Shown here piece after piece: positions 14,717 through 23,295 of a stretch of DNA of 64,000 nucleotides (within the stretch, counting starts at the first letter, position 1; the number at the start of each line of letters is the position of its first letter). The stretch is from Candidatus Saccharibacteria bacterium UBA6224. GTDB taxonomy: Bacteria > Patescibacteriota > Saccharimonadia > Saccharimonadales > UBA4665. The notes beneath the pieces were generated by a model. It saw only the letters and a list, made by a program, of their open reading frames with translations, ran no database searches and was not told the origin of the DNA. The stretch lies in the NCBI GenBank assembly GCA_002441585.1, contig DJWS01000009.1:99116-163115 (forward strand), written 5' to 3'. The translations under genes and the position numbers were made by a program.

Positions 14717-15451
14717 CTATGACTGTAGCTTAAGGCTACGGACGATGTCGTCGAATTGATTGACCCGGTCACGAGTGTCTGATGCATAGACGTGGTAGCT
14801 AGCCCGCAAATATCGTCCGTCAGGCAGGGTAAACAGATAGACGTAGTTCTTATCGCCGCCTTTGCGGGAGCCAATTTCCTGATCGACGTCCTCCGGATAG
14901 GCGTAGGCGTAACGGGCGCCCGTGATAGTAGTGTCGCCCTGAACGATGGTAATGTCCGACTTTGTGCCGCTCGGTACGCTCATGTCGACCACCTGATATA
15001 CGCCAATACTGAATATGATGGGACCATCACTGCCATAAGTGTTGCTGGTCGATACGACAACTGGCTTGGTTGGGTCGGCAGTCGGCTGCGTTTCACCGGT
15101 CATAAGCAGTGCGTCGATGTCTGCCGCCCGAATCACGGGGCCCCAGCCACGGGGTATTTCCACTGTGAAGGCGTTGTTGACCGAGGCAATCGTATCGGTT
15201 GTGGCGTTGTCCTCGGTTGGGGGCGCGGTAACTTTTGCATCAGGGTTCACGAAAGTCCGGCCATTGGCCCGGCACTGTTCCGGGTAGCTCTCCATCACAG
15301 GGTTGCCAGCCGCGACACATTCGGCATAAGAATTGATGGTCTTGCCTGGCGCGGAGCCTTTGGCCGCCAGCACAAAGCCGGCTATACCAGCCACCAACAA
15401 CGCTATCGCTCCTATGATTATGAACTTGCGCTTATGGTTGCCTGGCTTCAT
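14717..15451 (-). CDS. Membrane-anchored extracytoplasmic protein of unknown function
   Basis: A 244-residue protein. A basic N-terminus (KPGNHKRK) and one hydrophobic helix (about 10-30) anchor it. It is followed by SYAECVAAGNPVMESYPEQC, a two-Cys motif seen in secreted CPR and other bacterial proteins, then an Ala/Thr/Pro linker. The C-terminal region (about 85-244) looks like a globular beta-rich domain with GDTTITGARYAYAYPEDVD. The start has a good ribosome-binding site (GGGAGGA). Its promoter contains a palindrome in the spacer, so it is probably regulated. Function unknown. Confidence 0.75.
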   Translation of the reverse strand: MKPGNHKRKFIIIGAIALLVAGIAGFVLAAKGSAPGKTINSYAECVAAGNPVMESYPEQCRANGRTFVNPDAKVTAPPTEDNATTDTIASVNNAFTVEIPRGWGPVIRAADIDALLMTGETQPTADPTKPVVVSTSNTYGSDGPIIFSIGVYQVVDMSVPSGTKSDITIVQGDTTITGARYAYAYPEDVDQEIGSRKGGDKNYVYLFTLPDGRYLRASYHVYASDTRDRVNQFDDIVRSLKLQS

Positions 15452-15481
15452 CGGCTCGTCCTCCCGGTTAGCTATATGTTG

Positions 15482-15510
15482 AGCGTACTACGCGTAGCAC
15501 TACGCGTCAA
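15482..15510 (-). promoter_or_regulatory. Promoter with palindromic operator in the spacer
   Basis: On the minus strand TTGACG (complement of 15505-15510) and TACGCT (complement of 15482-15487) are 17 bp apart. The spacer is filled by an inverted repeat with 8-bp arms ACGCGTAG/CTACGCGT (15490-15507), which overlaps the -35 box. This is the classic position for a repressor operator. Confidence 0.55.
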
Positions 15511-15521
15511 AGTAAGGTTGG

Positions 15522-16091
15522 CTAGATGTCACTACTCAGCTGTGAATAGACAAATTCCATCGGTAGTCCGTACGCTCCACTGTACGAGCCGTCGATTTTT
15601 TCGATTAGCGTGAAACCGGGTGCATCAAAAAATATGCCAAGTGCTCCACTTCGTATAGCGCCGTCGTCACCATCAATCAAACGATGCAGTAGCTGCTCGT
15701 CAAAGTGCTGATAAGTAAGGCTCGTATAACTCACGATTGAAGCGTGCTCCCCACCCGGCTTGACGACGCAACAACCCGTGTAGACACCTATGGTTTGACC
15801 ACTCAATTCCATGGCCGCTTTAAACGGGTCGCTCCCTGGTTCGGGTTTGCTGAAGACATTTCCAGCGTCATCGCATGTCAGCGTGTCGGCTGCGATGACG
15901 AACGCATCGCCATTGTCGTCAGCAACTTTCTCCGCCTTTTTTTCAGCCAGCAAACGCACACGTTCCGCTATCGGTTTGTCATCAAAGATGGATTCATCGA
16001 TATCGGCTTCGATGACCTCAAAGTCCAACTTAGACTTGTCCATTACGAAATTTTTCAGAAACGAGCCAGAGGCCAAAACTATTCTTGACAT
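15522..16091 (-). CDS. maf: Maf-like nucleotide pyrophosphatase
   Basis: A 189-residue Maf/Ham1-type protein, expected to hydrolyse non-canonical or modified nucleoside triphosphates. It begins MSRIVLASGSFLKNFVM, matching the family start, and has the FVIAADTLTCDD motif (near 64) with the key Asp. I chose the ATG at 16091 because AAGGAAG precedes it and the family N-terminus begins there, although the frame stays open further upstream. The usual SPRR after LASxS is replaced by FLKN, so the enzyme may be divergent. Confidence 0.82.
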   Translation of the reverse strand: MSRIVLASGSFLKNFVMDKSKLDFEVIEADIDESIFDDKPIAERVRLLAEKKAEKVADDNGDAFVIAADTLTCDDAGNVFSKPEPGSDPFKAAMELSGQTIGVYTGCCVVKPGGEHASIVSYTSLTYQHFDEQLLHRLIDGDDGAIRSGALGIFFDAPGFTLIEKIDGSYSGAYGLPMEFVYSQLSSDI

Positions 16092-16112
16092 ATGTAATCT
16101 TCCTTGTAGAAT
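16085..16112 (+). promoter_or_regulatory. Promoter of the 975-residue protein gene
   Basis: TTGACA (16085-16090), 16 bp, TAGAAT (16107-16112), leaving a short leader of about 30 nt before ATG 16148. The promoter overlaps the maf start codon on the other strand. Confidence 0.5.
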
Positions 16113-16147
16113 AAACCTCAATCTAATGTATAACAGAGACATACAAG

Positions 16148-19075
16148 ATGGCAACACCTTTTGATGCCGTTCAGCGCGGCGAGTTACCTTTTGCACGATT
16201 ACACGTTGAAGACGAGCAAGAATCCGGACCAGGACTGGAAGAACTGGCATATCTAGGAGATTTGGCATTTCGGAAAGTCATCATCTTGGGTATCCCCGGA
16301 TCCGGCAAGACTACTCTCGTAGAGACGCTACGGGAGTCTAACCCCGACATCAATTATCTTTCATTGGGCGCGATCAGCCGTGGCTTGGACCCCGAATCGC
16401 CGCAAAGGCGTGCATTGGACGAGCTTTTTGCCGTTGGTAAGCCCGTGGGCGATCCCAGCCTATTCCTAGATATACTTGAGCCACATCTAGACGAGGCGCT
16501 GGAGCGTGGTGGCTATATCCTCGATGGCATGCCCAAAAAAGCGGCCGAGATTGATCCACTATTGCAATTTCTGTCACGCAAAGCCGCTTCTCCCGATGCG
16601 GTCATCTCCTGTAGTGTTTCACCACTTGAAGCGCATCGTCGGACAATGGATAGAGCCAGTCGCCCCGGCGATCCGGACACCATGAATGTATTTCTGAATC
16701 GCACCAAGATGTATCTCCGTGATGTGGAAGAGTTTGAACAAGAGATTGCCTACAGGCCAAAACGACCGATTGTCCACATCGACACCGAAAAAACGCCGCC
16801 CCAAACTGCCGCTCGCGTGATTGAGGCGTTTGCCAAGCGGGGTGAGCGTATCGATTTGAGGAAAGACGGTGAATCAGAAGCCGACATGCTTGGTGCCGCC
16901 TCTAGGCTACTTCACGAGGCATTAATCAGTGGTGACAAAGAAAAGGCAATTAAGATCTACGGCCAGTTATTCGACGATACCTTACCGGGTATAGATCACG
17001 GGAAGGCATCATCCGAGGACTTCGATGATCACCGACAGGCTTATGTGGAGATGGCACTGGTCGTGCAAGACCCGACACTTCGAGAGACGCCTCGGTTCCT
17101 GGAGCGCTTTGCCCGAAATTATATCGACACGACACTGATGAGCCTGAAGCATTTGCATGAAAGCATGGCCGAGGAGGTGGTGTTACGCCATGGCGAAAAT
17201 TTTGATGTGTCCCACGTCGAGAACATACTCGCTCAACAATATGGACTTAAGAAGCTGATCGATCATTTGCAGGAGCGCATAGTTGAGGGTCGCGATCTCT
17301 CTACTTTGGTAGAGAAAGAAATATCGGCAAATATGCCTGAGCTACATCATGTCGACATGATACTTCAGCAGAGAAAAGAAGCGTTGGGACTCGATGTTAC
17401 TGCCTCAGCCAAAGAACTCATGCGGCTACAGCCGCGACTGTGGGGGCAATTGACCTCGAATCAGACACTGCTTTCGCCTGACTATAATTATCGAAGCGAA
17501 GCAAATGGCTTGCCTGATGCGCATCACTCTTTATTGCCGTTTACTAAGAATCGTCGAGCCATGAACGCCAACAGCATGGGCAACTACATACCTTTTGTCG
17601 AAGCCGTCTCGGCGACGGAAAACGCCTACACATCGACCTTCGGTTTCATACATTTTATCGGCATGGACAAGGACGGGCAGTCGTTCGGCGTGGAGTACCC
17701 GCTCATGATGTACGATCGACGCCTGATAAACCTCAACAACCCGACCATTAATCGCGTACTCCTGATGGGTGAAGCGTTCTATGGTAACCATGACATGTGG
17801 CACAACCTGCTACCGGTTTTTTCTAAGAGCTTTATATTGCATCACCCTGACGCGCCACTGAGCTATGGCGGGAGACTGCCGTCTTATCTCGAATTTGGAA
17901 ACGCCCTGCGGGACGAAAAGGAAGAGTACGAAATTGGTGTCGCAATGGCACATGCAAGAACTCAGCAAGAGAGGTTTCGGGGTGACCCCGAGCTAGAAAA
18001 GCGTCAGGCCGATCTCCTGCTAGGGGCGCTCCGCGACCTCAAGACACTTCCGGAACAGTTGCATGGTCAGTGTAGCGAGGAAGAGGTGGATGAAATTATT
18101 GACTATCTCGCATCCAGGCTTGCCACCAAAGCTTACAACGTCTTTCCGGACCATCATCCAATCTATCAGCCCATCGAAAAGCTTTTGACCGAACTCAAAG
18201 TAAAACCGCTGGCCGTTAACTCTTCAGAAGTGGCAGCACTATTACTGCGCCAGGGCTTGCTTGACACTGGCCGTCTTGCCCAGTCCGAAAGTCTAGGCGG
18301 GGATGAGATCGGGGCGCTCATTCGTGACGATCCGGCATTTGCATCCCGACTTATCAAGGATTACATCAACCCCGAATCCAATGACCGGGAATCCGGGGCA
18401 GAGCACATCGTCTTTGCACTCGAGAGATGGGGCGTCTTGCAGGCCCTGTCCGCCCAGCCCCAGACAACGTTAGGCCCATTGGAAAAATCTCGCTGGCTGG
18501 CCATGACAGCACCCCAGCGGCCGCAGCTAAAGGGTCACATGGAAAAAGTCCACGGCAAGCCCGGCTATATGTTTGGTGGAAAATTGGTAAGTGATCCCCG
18601 TGATTTGGTCTTGATGCAAAGTGAGGCGCTTGCAGTCGATGCGCCAGAATACGAGTATCGTGTCGAAGCACGGAAGGAAAATCAGACCCTCGGCTACAAG
18701 CTCTACAGCCTCCTTTTCGATGACGACCAGGACGCTGAACGCATTGGCCGACAAGAATTCGCGCTGCTTCGACAAAGCCCAGATAAGGGGCAAAAGTTGT
18801 TTGCCAAAGAAGCAGTGGGCGTACTTGACGATTTGCTGCATGATCTCGTTACCAACGCTTACGATATTGATGACGAGAAGATTGCCTACGTAGAGTCATA
18901 TGCGGCTTCGCTGGAGGCGACCCATTCATCATCGGTGTTGCGAGATACCCTCTTGGATGTTGTCAGCCGATACAGGGAGCTGTCTGAGCGCGAAAGGGAA
19001 CATCAACGCGTGCTTGGTGTCAGCTACAAGGACGCCGCTCAAGAAATTGACGACGAGCACATGGACATCGCTTAG
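16148..19075 (+). CDS. Very large protein with N-terminal adenylate-kinase-like P-loop domain, rest unknown
   Basis: A 975-residue protein. Residues about 38-235 resemble adenylate kinase: Walker A GIPGSGKTT near 50, LSLGAISRG near 73, a GYILDGMPKKAAEID segment near 120 (compare GFPR in Adk) and a lid-like DRASRPGDPDTMNVFLNR near 174. The following 740 residues match nothing I know; they are helical and charged, with a YGNHDMWHN segment near 540 that could bind metal. There is no signal peptide or membrane helix. It is a single-gene unit. A nucleotide kinase fused to a novel scaffold is the cautious reading. Confidence 0.75.
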   Translation: MATPFDAVQRGELPFARLHVEDEQESGPGLEELAYLGDLAFRKVIILGIPGSGKTTLVETLRESNPDINYLSLGAISRGLDPESPQRRALDELFAVGKPVGDPSLFLDILEPHLDEALERGGYILDGMPKKAAEIDPLLQFLSRKAASPDAVISCSVSPLEAHRRTMDRASRPGDPDTMNVFLNRTKMYLRDVEEFEQEIAYRPKRPIVHIDTEKTPPQTAARVIEAFAKRGERIDLRKDGESEADMLGAASRLLHEALISGDKEKAIKIYGQLFDDTLPGIDHGKASSEDFDDHRQAYVEMALVVQDPTLRETPRFLERFARNYIDTTLMSLKHLHESMAEEVVLRHGENFDVSHVENILAQQYGLKKLIDHLQERIVEGRDLSTLVEKEISANMPELHHVDMILQQRKEALGLDVTASAKELMRLQPRLWGQLTSNQTLLSPDYNYRSEANGLPDAHHSLLPFTKNRRAMNANSMGNYIPFVEAVSATENAYTSTFGFIHFIGMDKDGQSFGVEYPLMMYDRRLINLNNPTINRVLLMGEAFYGNHDMWHNLLPVFSKSFILHHPDAPLSYGGRLPSYLEFGNALRDEKEEYEIGVAMAHARTQQERFRGDPELEKRQADLLLGALRDLKTLPEQLHGQCSEEEVDEIIDYLASRLATKAYNVFPDHHPIYQPIEKLLTELKVKPLAVNSSEVAALLLRQGLLDTGRLAQSESLGGDEIGALIRDDPAFASRLIKDYINPESNDRESGAEHIVFALERWGVLQALSAQPQTTLGPLEKSRWLAMTAPQRPQLKGHMEKVHGKPGYMFGGKLVSDPRDLVLMQSEALAVDAPEYEYRVEARKENQTLGYKLYSLLFDDDQDAERIGRQEFALLRQSPDKGQKLFAKEAVGVLDDLLHDLVTNAYDIDDEKIAYVESYAASLEATHSSSVLRDTLLDVVSRYRELSEREREHQRVLGVSYKDAAQEIDDEHMDIA

Positions 19076-19168
19076 GCTGCAACCCAAAACGCCTACTTTT
19101 TGCTAGCTTTCATAAATTTCTGCAATCACTCTTTACAGAAGCTTAACTGCGCATACAATAAATAGCCG

Positions 19169-20101
19169 ATGATTGATCAAAAAACAAACTCAATTTTGAC
19201 CGAGCTGCACGACATCATTACGCAACCGAATGCGTTACGGACACTTATTGTCCTGATGGTGGCGTTTATCGCCGCATATTGGGGGAGCCGTTTTGCTGCC
19301 CGGGCCGTGGTTGCTGCCGCTCAATTCATTGCCGTACGCTCAGACAGCTCGACCGACCACGAACGAACCATAAAATTACGACGCGTCGAGACCTATCTAA
19401 GTATCTTGAACGCCTTACTGCGCGCGGCCATCATAGCGACTGTCGTTTACTTGACATGGAAACTCTTGGCGCGACCTAGCTCGGCTATACCGTACGCCAT
19501 CATCGTCAGTGCGCTTATGGTCGTGACGGTCGGTGCGACCATCGGCATCGTGCTTAGGGATATTACGGCCGGTATCACTATGATCATCGAGCGTTGGTAC
19601 CATGTCGGTGATTACATACGGATCGAGCCCTTCGGCGATGTTAGCGGTGTGGTCGAGAGCATGAATTTGCGTTCGACGCGGATACGTAGCCTAAACGGAG
19701 AAGTCATCCGCTTGCATAATCAGCATATCCAGGCGGTCAAGGTCACTCCCAGAGGCCTTCGCACTATCGCGGTTGATGTTTTTGTCAATAATCCCAAAGT
19801 CGGTCGAACGCTAGTCGAAAAGGCCATAGCCAGCATGCCCGTAAGTACCATGACTTTGGTGTCCAAACCCGAAATAACCCGGGAAGAGCAGTGGAGCGAA
19901 CACTTGTATCTGATAACCACAACGGGCCAAACGCCACCGGGTCGTGAATGGCTCATGGAAACCTACTTTGTCGATTCGCTCAAAGAGCTCGATGAAAAGC
20001 GTCGCGGTCTTGATGCGCTGGTTCGCCCACCGCTCGTGCGCTTCGCCGACCCGGCAGCCGAACGCAGCTTCAAACGCGCCGTCCGTATGAACAAGCCGTA
20101 G
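19169..20101 (+). CDS. MscS-family mechanosensitive ion channel
   Basis: A 310-residue small-conductance channel protein that releases solutes under hypo-osmotic stress. It has an N-terminal helix (about 24-45), two more helices (about 88-105 and 112-132), then the beta domain with ERWYHVGDYIRIEPFGDVSGVVESMNLRSTRIRSLNGEVI. The pore helix before it has the small-residue pattern typical of TM3. The ATG lies 9 nt after TACAAT (19154-19159), a leaderless-type start. It is transcribed alone. Confidence 0.9.
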   Translation: MIDQKTNSILTELHDIITQPNALRTLIVLMVAFIAAYWGSRFAARAVVAAAQFIAVRSDSSTDHERTIKLRRVETYLSILNALLRAAIIATVVYLTWKLLARPSSAIPYAIIVSALMVVTVGATIGIVLRDITAGITMIIERWYHVGDYIRIEPFGDVSGVVESMNLRSTRIRSLNGEVIRLHNQHIQAVKVTPRGLRTIAVDVFVNNPKVGRTLVEKAIASMPVSTMTLVSKPEITREEQWSEHLYLITTTGQTPPGREWLMETYFVDSLKELDEKRRGLDALVRPPLVRFADPAAERSFKRAVRMNKP

Positions 20102-20130
20102 CCACGATAGGATTTGCTATAATTTCCGGC

Positions 20131-20523
20131 ATGAAAGATTGTCCATTCTGTCTTGATAACCATTTACTGAAAGGTGACGTACTCTACGAGGACGAACTAT
20201 GGTATTTTACGGGCCCTGATCCTGATGACGACAGTAATGCCGGCATGGCTATCACGAAACGACATGTCGGTACTCCATTTGAAATCAACGAGCACGAATG
20301 GACCGCGTTGCACAAGCTACTGCCCGAGTTCAAGCAGGTGCTTGACGATCGCGAATTACCTCAAGGCTACAATATCGGCTGGAACGTCGGACCCACCGGC
20401 GGCCAAACAATCCCGCACGCCCATTTGCACATTGCCGCCCGATACGACGACGAAGAAATGGCAAGCAAGGGAATCCGGTACCATTTCAAATCTTTTCGCA
20501 ACCAGCGCTCGTTTCGAGCCTAA
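20131..20523 (+). CDS. HIT-family nucleotide hydrolase or transferase
   Basis: A 130-residue histidine-triad protein with the signature HAHLHIAARYD near residue 94 and an N-terminal CPFC motif (KDCPFCLDN). HIT enzymes cleave nucleoside phosphoramidates or dinucleotides; the exact substrate is not known. The ATG is 7 nt after TGCTATAAT (TATAAT 20118-20123), another leaderless start. A second, different HIT protein is encoded at 34990-35514. Confidence 0.9.
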   Translation: MKDCPFCLDNHLLKGDVLYEDELWYFTGPDPDDDSNAGMAITKRHVGTPFEINEHEWTALHKLLPEFKQVLDDRELPQGYNIGWNVGPTGGQTIPHAHLHIAARYDDEEMASKGIRYHFKSFRNQRSFRA

Positions 20524-20539
20524 CAAGTGCCAATAAAGC

Positions 20540-20569
20540 AAAACGGCCTGCGAGGTGCAGACCGTCTTA
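20540..20569. terminator. Hairpin between convergent HIT and tRNA-Trp genes
   Basis: ACGGCCTGC and GCAGACCGT form an 8-bp stem with one mismatch and a GAGGT loop, flanked by A-runs and T-runs. It probably terminates transcription from both sides. Confidence 0.5.
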
Positions 20570-20572
20570 CTT

Positions 20573-20647
20573 TGGCAGGGGCACGTGGAATCGAACCACG
20601 ATCTAGGGTTTTGGAGACCCTCATACTAGCCGTTGTACTATGCCCCT
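20573..20647 (-). tRNA. tRNA-Trp (anticodon CCA)
   Basis: On the minus strand the acceptor AGGGGCA pairs with TGCCCCT, the anticodon loop is CTCCAAA (CCA), the T-loop is TTCGATT, and the CCA end is encoded (complement of 20573-20575). A promoter lies 24 nt upstream. Confidence 0.96.
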
Positions 20648-20670
20648 TCATTTGAAGCGCAACAGACAGC

Positions 20671-20699
20671 ATCATACCGCAGAACGATCAAATTGTCAC
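20671..20699 (-). promoter_or_regulatory. Promoter of tRNA-Trp
   Basis: On the minus strand GTGACA (complement of 20694-20699), 17 bp, TATGAT (complement of 20671-20676). Confidence 0.6.
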
Positions 20700-20746
20700 G
20701 GAGTAAAACCTTCCCAAACGGTGTCATTTCTGCTATACATAAGGGA

Positions 20747-21409
20747 ATGGCTAAAGTTATTCCGTCCAAACCGGCGCTCATTCTGTTGTATGGGTTCCCT
20801 GGTGCGGGTAAGACATATTTCTCGAGACAGTTTTGTGAGGCAGTCCAAGCTGTTCATGTTCAGGGTGACCGGATTCGGGCCGAATTGTTTGAAAACCCCC
20901 GTTATGACAAGCAGGAAAATGCTGTCGTAGCCCAGCTGATGAACTACATGACCGAAGAATTCTTAAGTGCCGGTATCAGTGTTTTGTACGATGTGAATGC
21001 CATGCGTGTCAGTCAGCGGCATGCCTTGCGCGAAATAGCTCGCCGTCAACACGCCACACCGGTTACCGTATGGTTCCAAATCGACCAAGACACTTCCTAC
21101 GCCCGCAGCATTCAGCGCGACCGTCGTCGCAGCGACGATAAATACGCCGCCGTGCGCGACCGCCGAACTTTCGATGACATTGTCAGCCACATGCAGAATC
21201 CGACAAATGTCGAAGATTACGTAGTCATCAGTGGTAAGCACACGTTCAACACCCAGTACACAGCCGTGGCACACCGCTTGCGAGAGCTTGGTCTAATTGG
21301 TATCGGCGATGACACCACCAAGACTGCCAAGCCCGGGCTGGTCAATCTCATTCCAGATCCTTCTGCCGGCCGGGTCGACATGACTCGCCGCAATATAGTC
21401 ATTCGCTAG
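20747..21409 (+). CDS. P-loop kinase (AAA_33 / zeta-toxin-like fold)
   Basis: A 220-residue ATP-binding protein. Walker A is LYGFPGAGKTYFSR near residue 14, followed by VQGDRIRAELFENPRYD near 38, the arrangement found in small-molecule or polynucleotide 5'-kinases and chloramphenicol-phosphotransferase-like kinases. An R-rich lid (SIQRDRRRSDDKYAAVRDR) lies near 125. I chose ATG 20747, 7 nt after TGCTATACA (TATACA 20734-20739); the frame is open further upstream but runs into tRNA-Trp. The substrate is unknown. The YgjP-type gene follows after 7 nt. Confidence 0.8.
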   Translation: MAKVIPSKPALILLYGFPGAGKTYFSRQFCEAVQAVHVQGDRIRAELFENPRYDKQENAVVAQLMNYMTEEFLSAGISVLYDVNAMRVSQRHALREIARRQHATPVTVWFQIDQDTSYARSIQRDRRRSDDKYAAVRDRRTFDDIVSHMQNPTNVEDYVVISGKHTFNTQYTAVAHRLRELGLIGIGDDTTKTAKPGLVNLIPDPSAGRVDMTRRNIVIR

Positions 21410-21416
21410 ATAATTT

Positions 21417-22160
21417 ATGGCATATAAGCAATTCCAAATCGATGAAATCGGTTTAGTAACCGTGTATAAGCGCCGCGGAACCAAACGCATCAAATTGAGT
21501 GTGGACCATGATGGCAATATCAAACTTTCGATGCCAACCTGGCTGCCATACAAGACGGGCCTGAGCTATGCCGACAGCAAGCGGGATTGGTTGGCCGAGC
21601 AACTGAAGCACCGCAGCCCGATCACTCTTCGCCACGGACAATCGATCGGCTCTAAATATCGGTTAACTTTTGAGCCCTACGATGGTGTTGGCGTGCGTTC
21701 ACGTATCCTAAATAGCAATGACATCAGGGTCCAGTATCCAACCGAGCTTGAGCCAAGCGATCCCGCTGTGCAGGCGGTTGCCGAAAAGGCGTGCGTGCGT
21801 GCCTTGCGGACCGATGCCGAGACATTGCTACCAGTACGCCTGCGACAACTGGCCGAGCGTTATGATCTTCGCTACCGTTCATTCAGCGTTCGCCAACTCA
21901 AAGGTCGGTGGGGTAGCTGTGATCAGGCTGGCCATATAACTATCAATTTGTTCGTCATGCAATTGCCGACGCCTCTGCTCGAGTATGTCTTGCTACACGA
22001 GTTGGCGCACACCGAATATCTGGACCATAGCAGTAATTTTTGGGCGGTGCTAATACGCCTGGACCCGCTTGCCAAAGAGCATCGCAAACAACTGCGGAGT
22101 TATCGTCCGGTCGTTGGTGGCGTACCGACTGGCGACAACCTTGAGCCTGTGGCATACTAG
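21417..22160 (+). CDS. YgjP-type metallopeptidase-like protein (M48 / DUF45)
   Basis: A 247-residue protein of the YgjP/SprT-like group. The zinc motif HELAHTEYLDHSSNFW lies near residue 190 (HExxH plus a downstream His), preceded by the family marker RQLKGRWGSCDQAGHITINLFVMQLP near 158. These are cytosolic predicted metalloproteases of uncertain substrate. It probably shares a transcript with the preceding kinase gene (7-nt gap), and a histidine kinase gene follows after 9 nt. Confidence 0.88.
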   Translation: MAYKQFQIDEIGLVTVYKRRGTKRIKLSVDHDGNIKLSMPTWLPYKTGLSYADSKRDWLAEQLKHRSPITLRHGQSIGSKYRLTFEPYDGVGVRSRILNSNDIRVQYPTELEPSDPAVQAVAEKACVRALRTDAETLLPVRLRQLAERYDLRYRSFSVRQLKGRWGSCDQAGHITINLFVMQLPTPLLEYVLLHELAHTEYLDHSSNFWAVLIRLDPLAKEHRKQLRSYRPVVGGVPTGDNLEPVAY

Positions 22161-22169
22161 GTACCAGAC

Positions 22170-23294
22170 ATGGCAAAGACGCAAGCAAATACCGAAATCC
22201 AATCCGCCGTCCAACTTGAGCATGGTCGTCTGACAAGCCTCATCAACAGCATGGCCGATGGAGTCATTGCCGTAGATAACGACGTTAACGTGGTGGTTTA
22301 CAACGGTGCCGCTCTCAACATTCTCGATAGCAACAGCGATCCACAAGATGTTCCTCTCAGTGATATTTTCAAGCCAATCGGCCAAGATGATTTGCCTATC
22401 GATGTAACCGCATTGGTCAAAAACACCAAGGTGCCAACAATCAACCGTGATCTGCGACTTAAATATACGGATGGCAGTACGATAAACTTATACCTGAGTA
22501 TCGCCCCGGTCCATCTTGGCTATGGCTCGGAGGGCGAACGTGGCTACGTATTGATGCTGCGCGATATTACTCGCGAGAAATCACTCGAAGAAGAGCGTGA
22601 TGAATTCATTAGCGTGGTCAGCCACGAACTTCGGACGCCTATCGCTATTACCGAGGGCGATATCAGCAATGCCCAGCTGCTGGCCGATAGGGCCAACGAT
22701 ACGCCGCAAATCAAACAAGCTCTCGAGGAGGCGCATAGTCAGGTGTTATTCCTGGCCGATATGATAAACGACCTGAGTACCCTGTCGCGGGCCGAGCGCG
22801 GTATGCTTAAGCTGGATGCCGAGGAATTTTCAGTCGCTGAGCTTATGGAAGAGTTGGCTCACAACTACACGCCCCAAGCCGAAGCCCGCGGCCTTAAATT
22901 GATATCCAAACCCGTGCCCAAGACACTGACGCTCATCAGCAGCAAGCTATACGTCCGTGAAGTACTCCAGAACTTTATAACCAATGCCATCAAGTACACC
23001 GAAAAGGGCAGTGTTACCATCAGCGCTAGCAAGCACGACAACATCGGCGTCGTTTTCCACGTCACCGACACCGGCATCGGCATTAGTCACCAGGATCAAA
23101 AGCGTGTCTTCGAAAAGTTTTTCCGCAGTGAAGATTATCGGACTCGCTCGACTACAGGCACGGGTTTGGGGTTGTACGTCACGGCTAAGCTAGTCAGAAT
23201 CCTACAGGCCGAGTTGAAAATCGAAAGTAAACTCAATCACGGTTCGACCTTCACGCTCATCGTACCGAACGCCAGTCCAGAAGAGGTCGAATAA
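22170..23294 (+). CDS. Cytosolic PAS-domain sensor histidine kinase
   Basis: A 374-residue kinase without membrane helices. A PAS domain covers about residues 12-135 (SMADGVIAVDNDVNVVVYNGAA). The HisKA phospho-acceptor VVSHELRTPIAI has its His near 152. The ATPase domain carries the N box NFITNAIKYTEKG, the G1 box DTGIGIS, the F box FEKFFRS and the G2 box GTGLGLYV. A soluble PAS sensor suggests an internal cue such as redox or metabolite state. No response regulator gene lies in the window, so the partner is encoded elsewhere. Confidence 0.93.
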   Translation: MAKTQANTEIQSAVQLEHGRLTSLINSMADGVIAVDNDVNVVVYNGAALNILDSNSDPQDVPLSDIFKPIGQDDLPIDVTALVKNTKVPTINRDLRLKYTDGSTINLYLSIAPVHLGYGSEGERGYVLMLRDITREKSLEEERDEFISVVSHELRTPIAITEGDISNAQLLADRANDTPQIKQALEEAHSQVLFLADMINDLSTLSRAERGMLKLDAEEFSVAELMEELAHNYTPQAEARGLKLISKPVPKTLTLISSKLYVREVLQNFITNAIKYTEKGSVTISASKHDNIGVVFHVTDTGIGISHQDQKRVFEKFFRSEDYRTRSTTGTGLGLYVTAKLVRILQAELKIESKLNHGSTFTLIVPNASPEEVE

Positions 23295-23295
23295 G

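Noticed and set aside
20633..20746. Extension of the P-loop kinase gene to an ATG at 20633
   Set aside because: The extension runs through tRNA-Trp and its promoter; the ATG at 20747 has a -10 box at leaderless distance and matches the start of the kinase fold.
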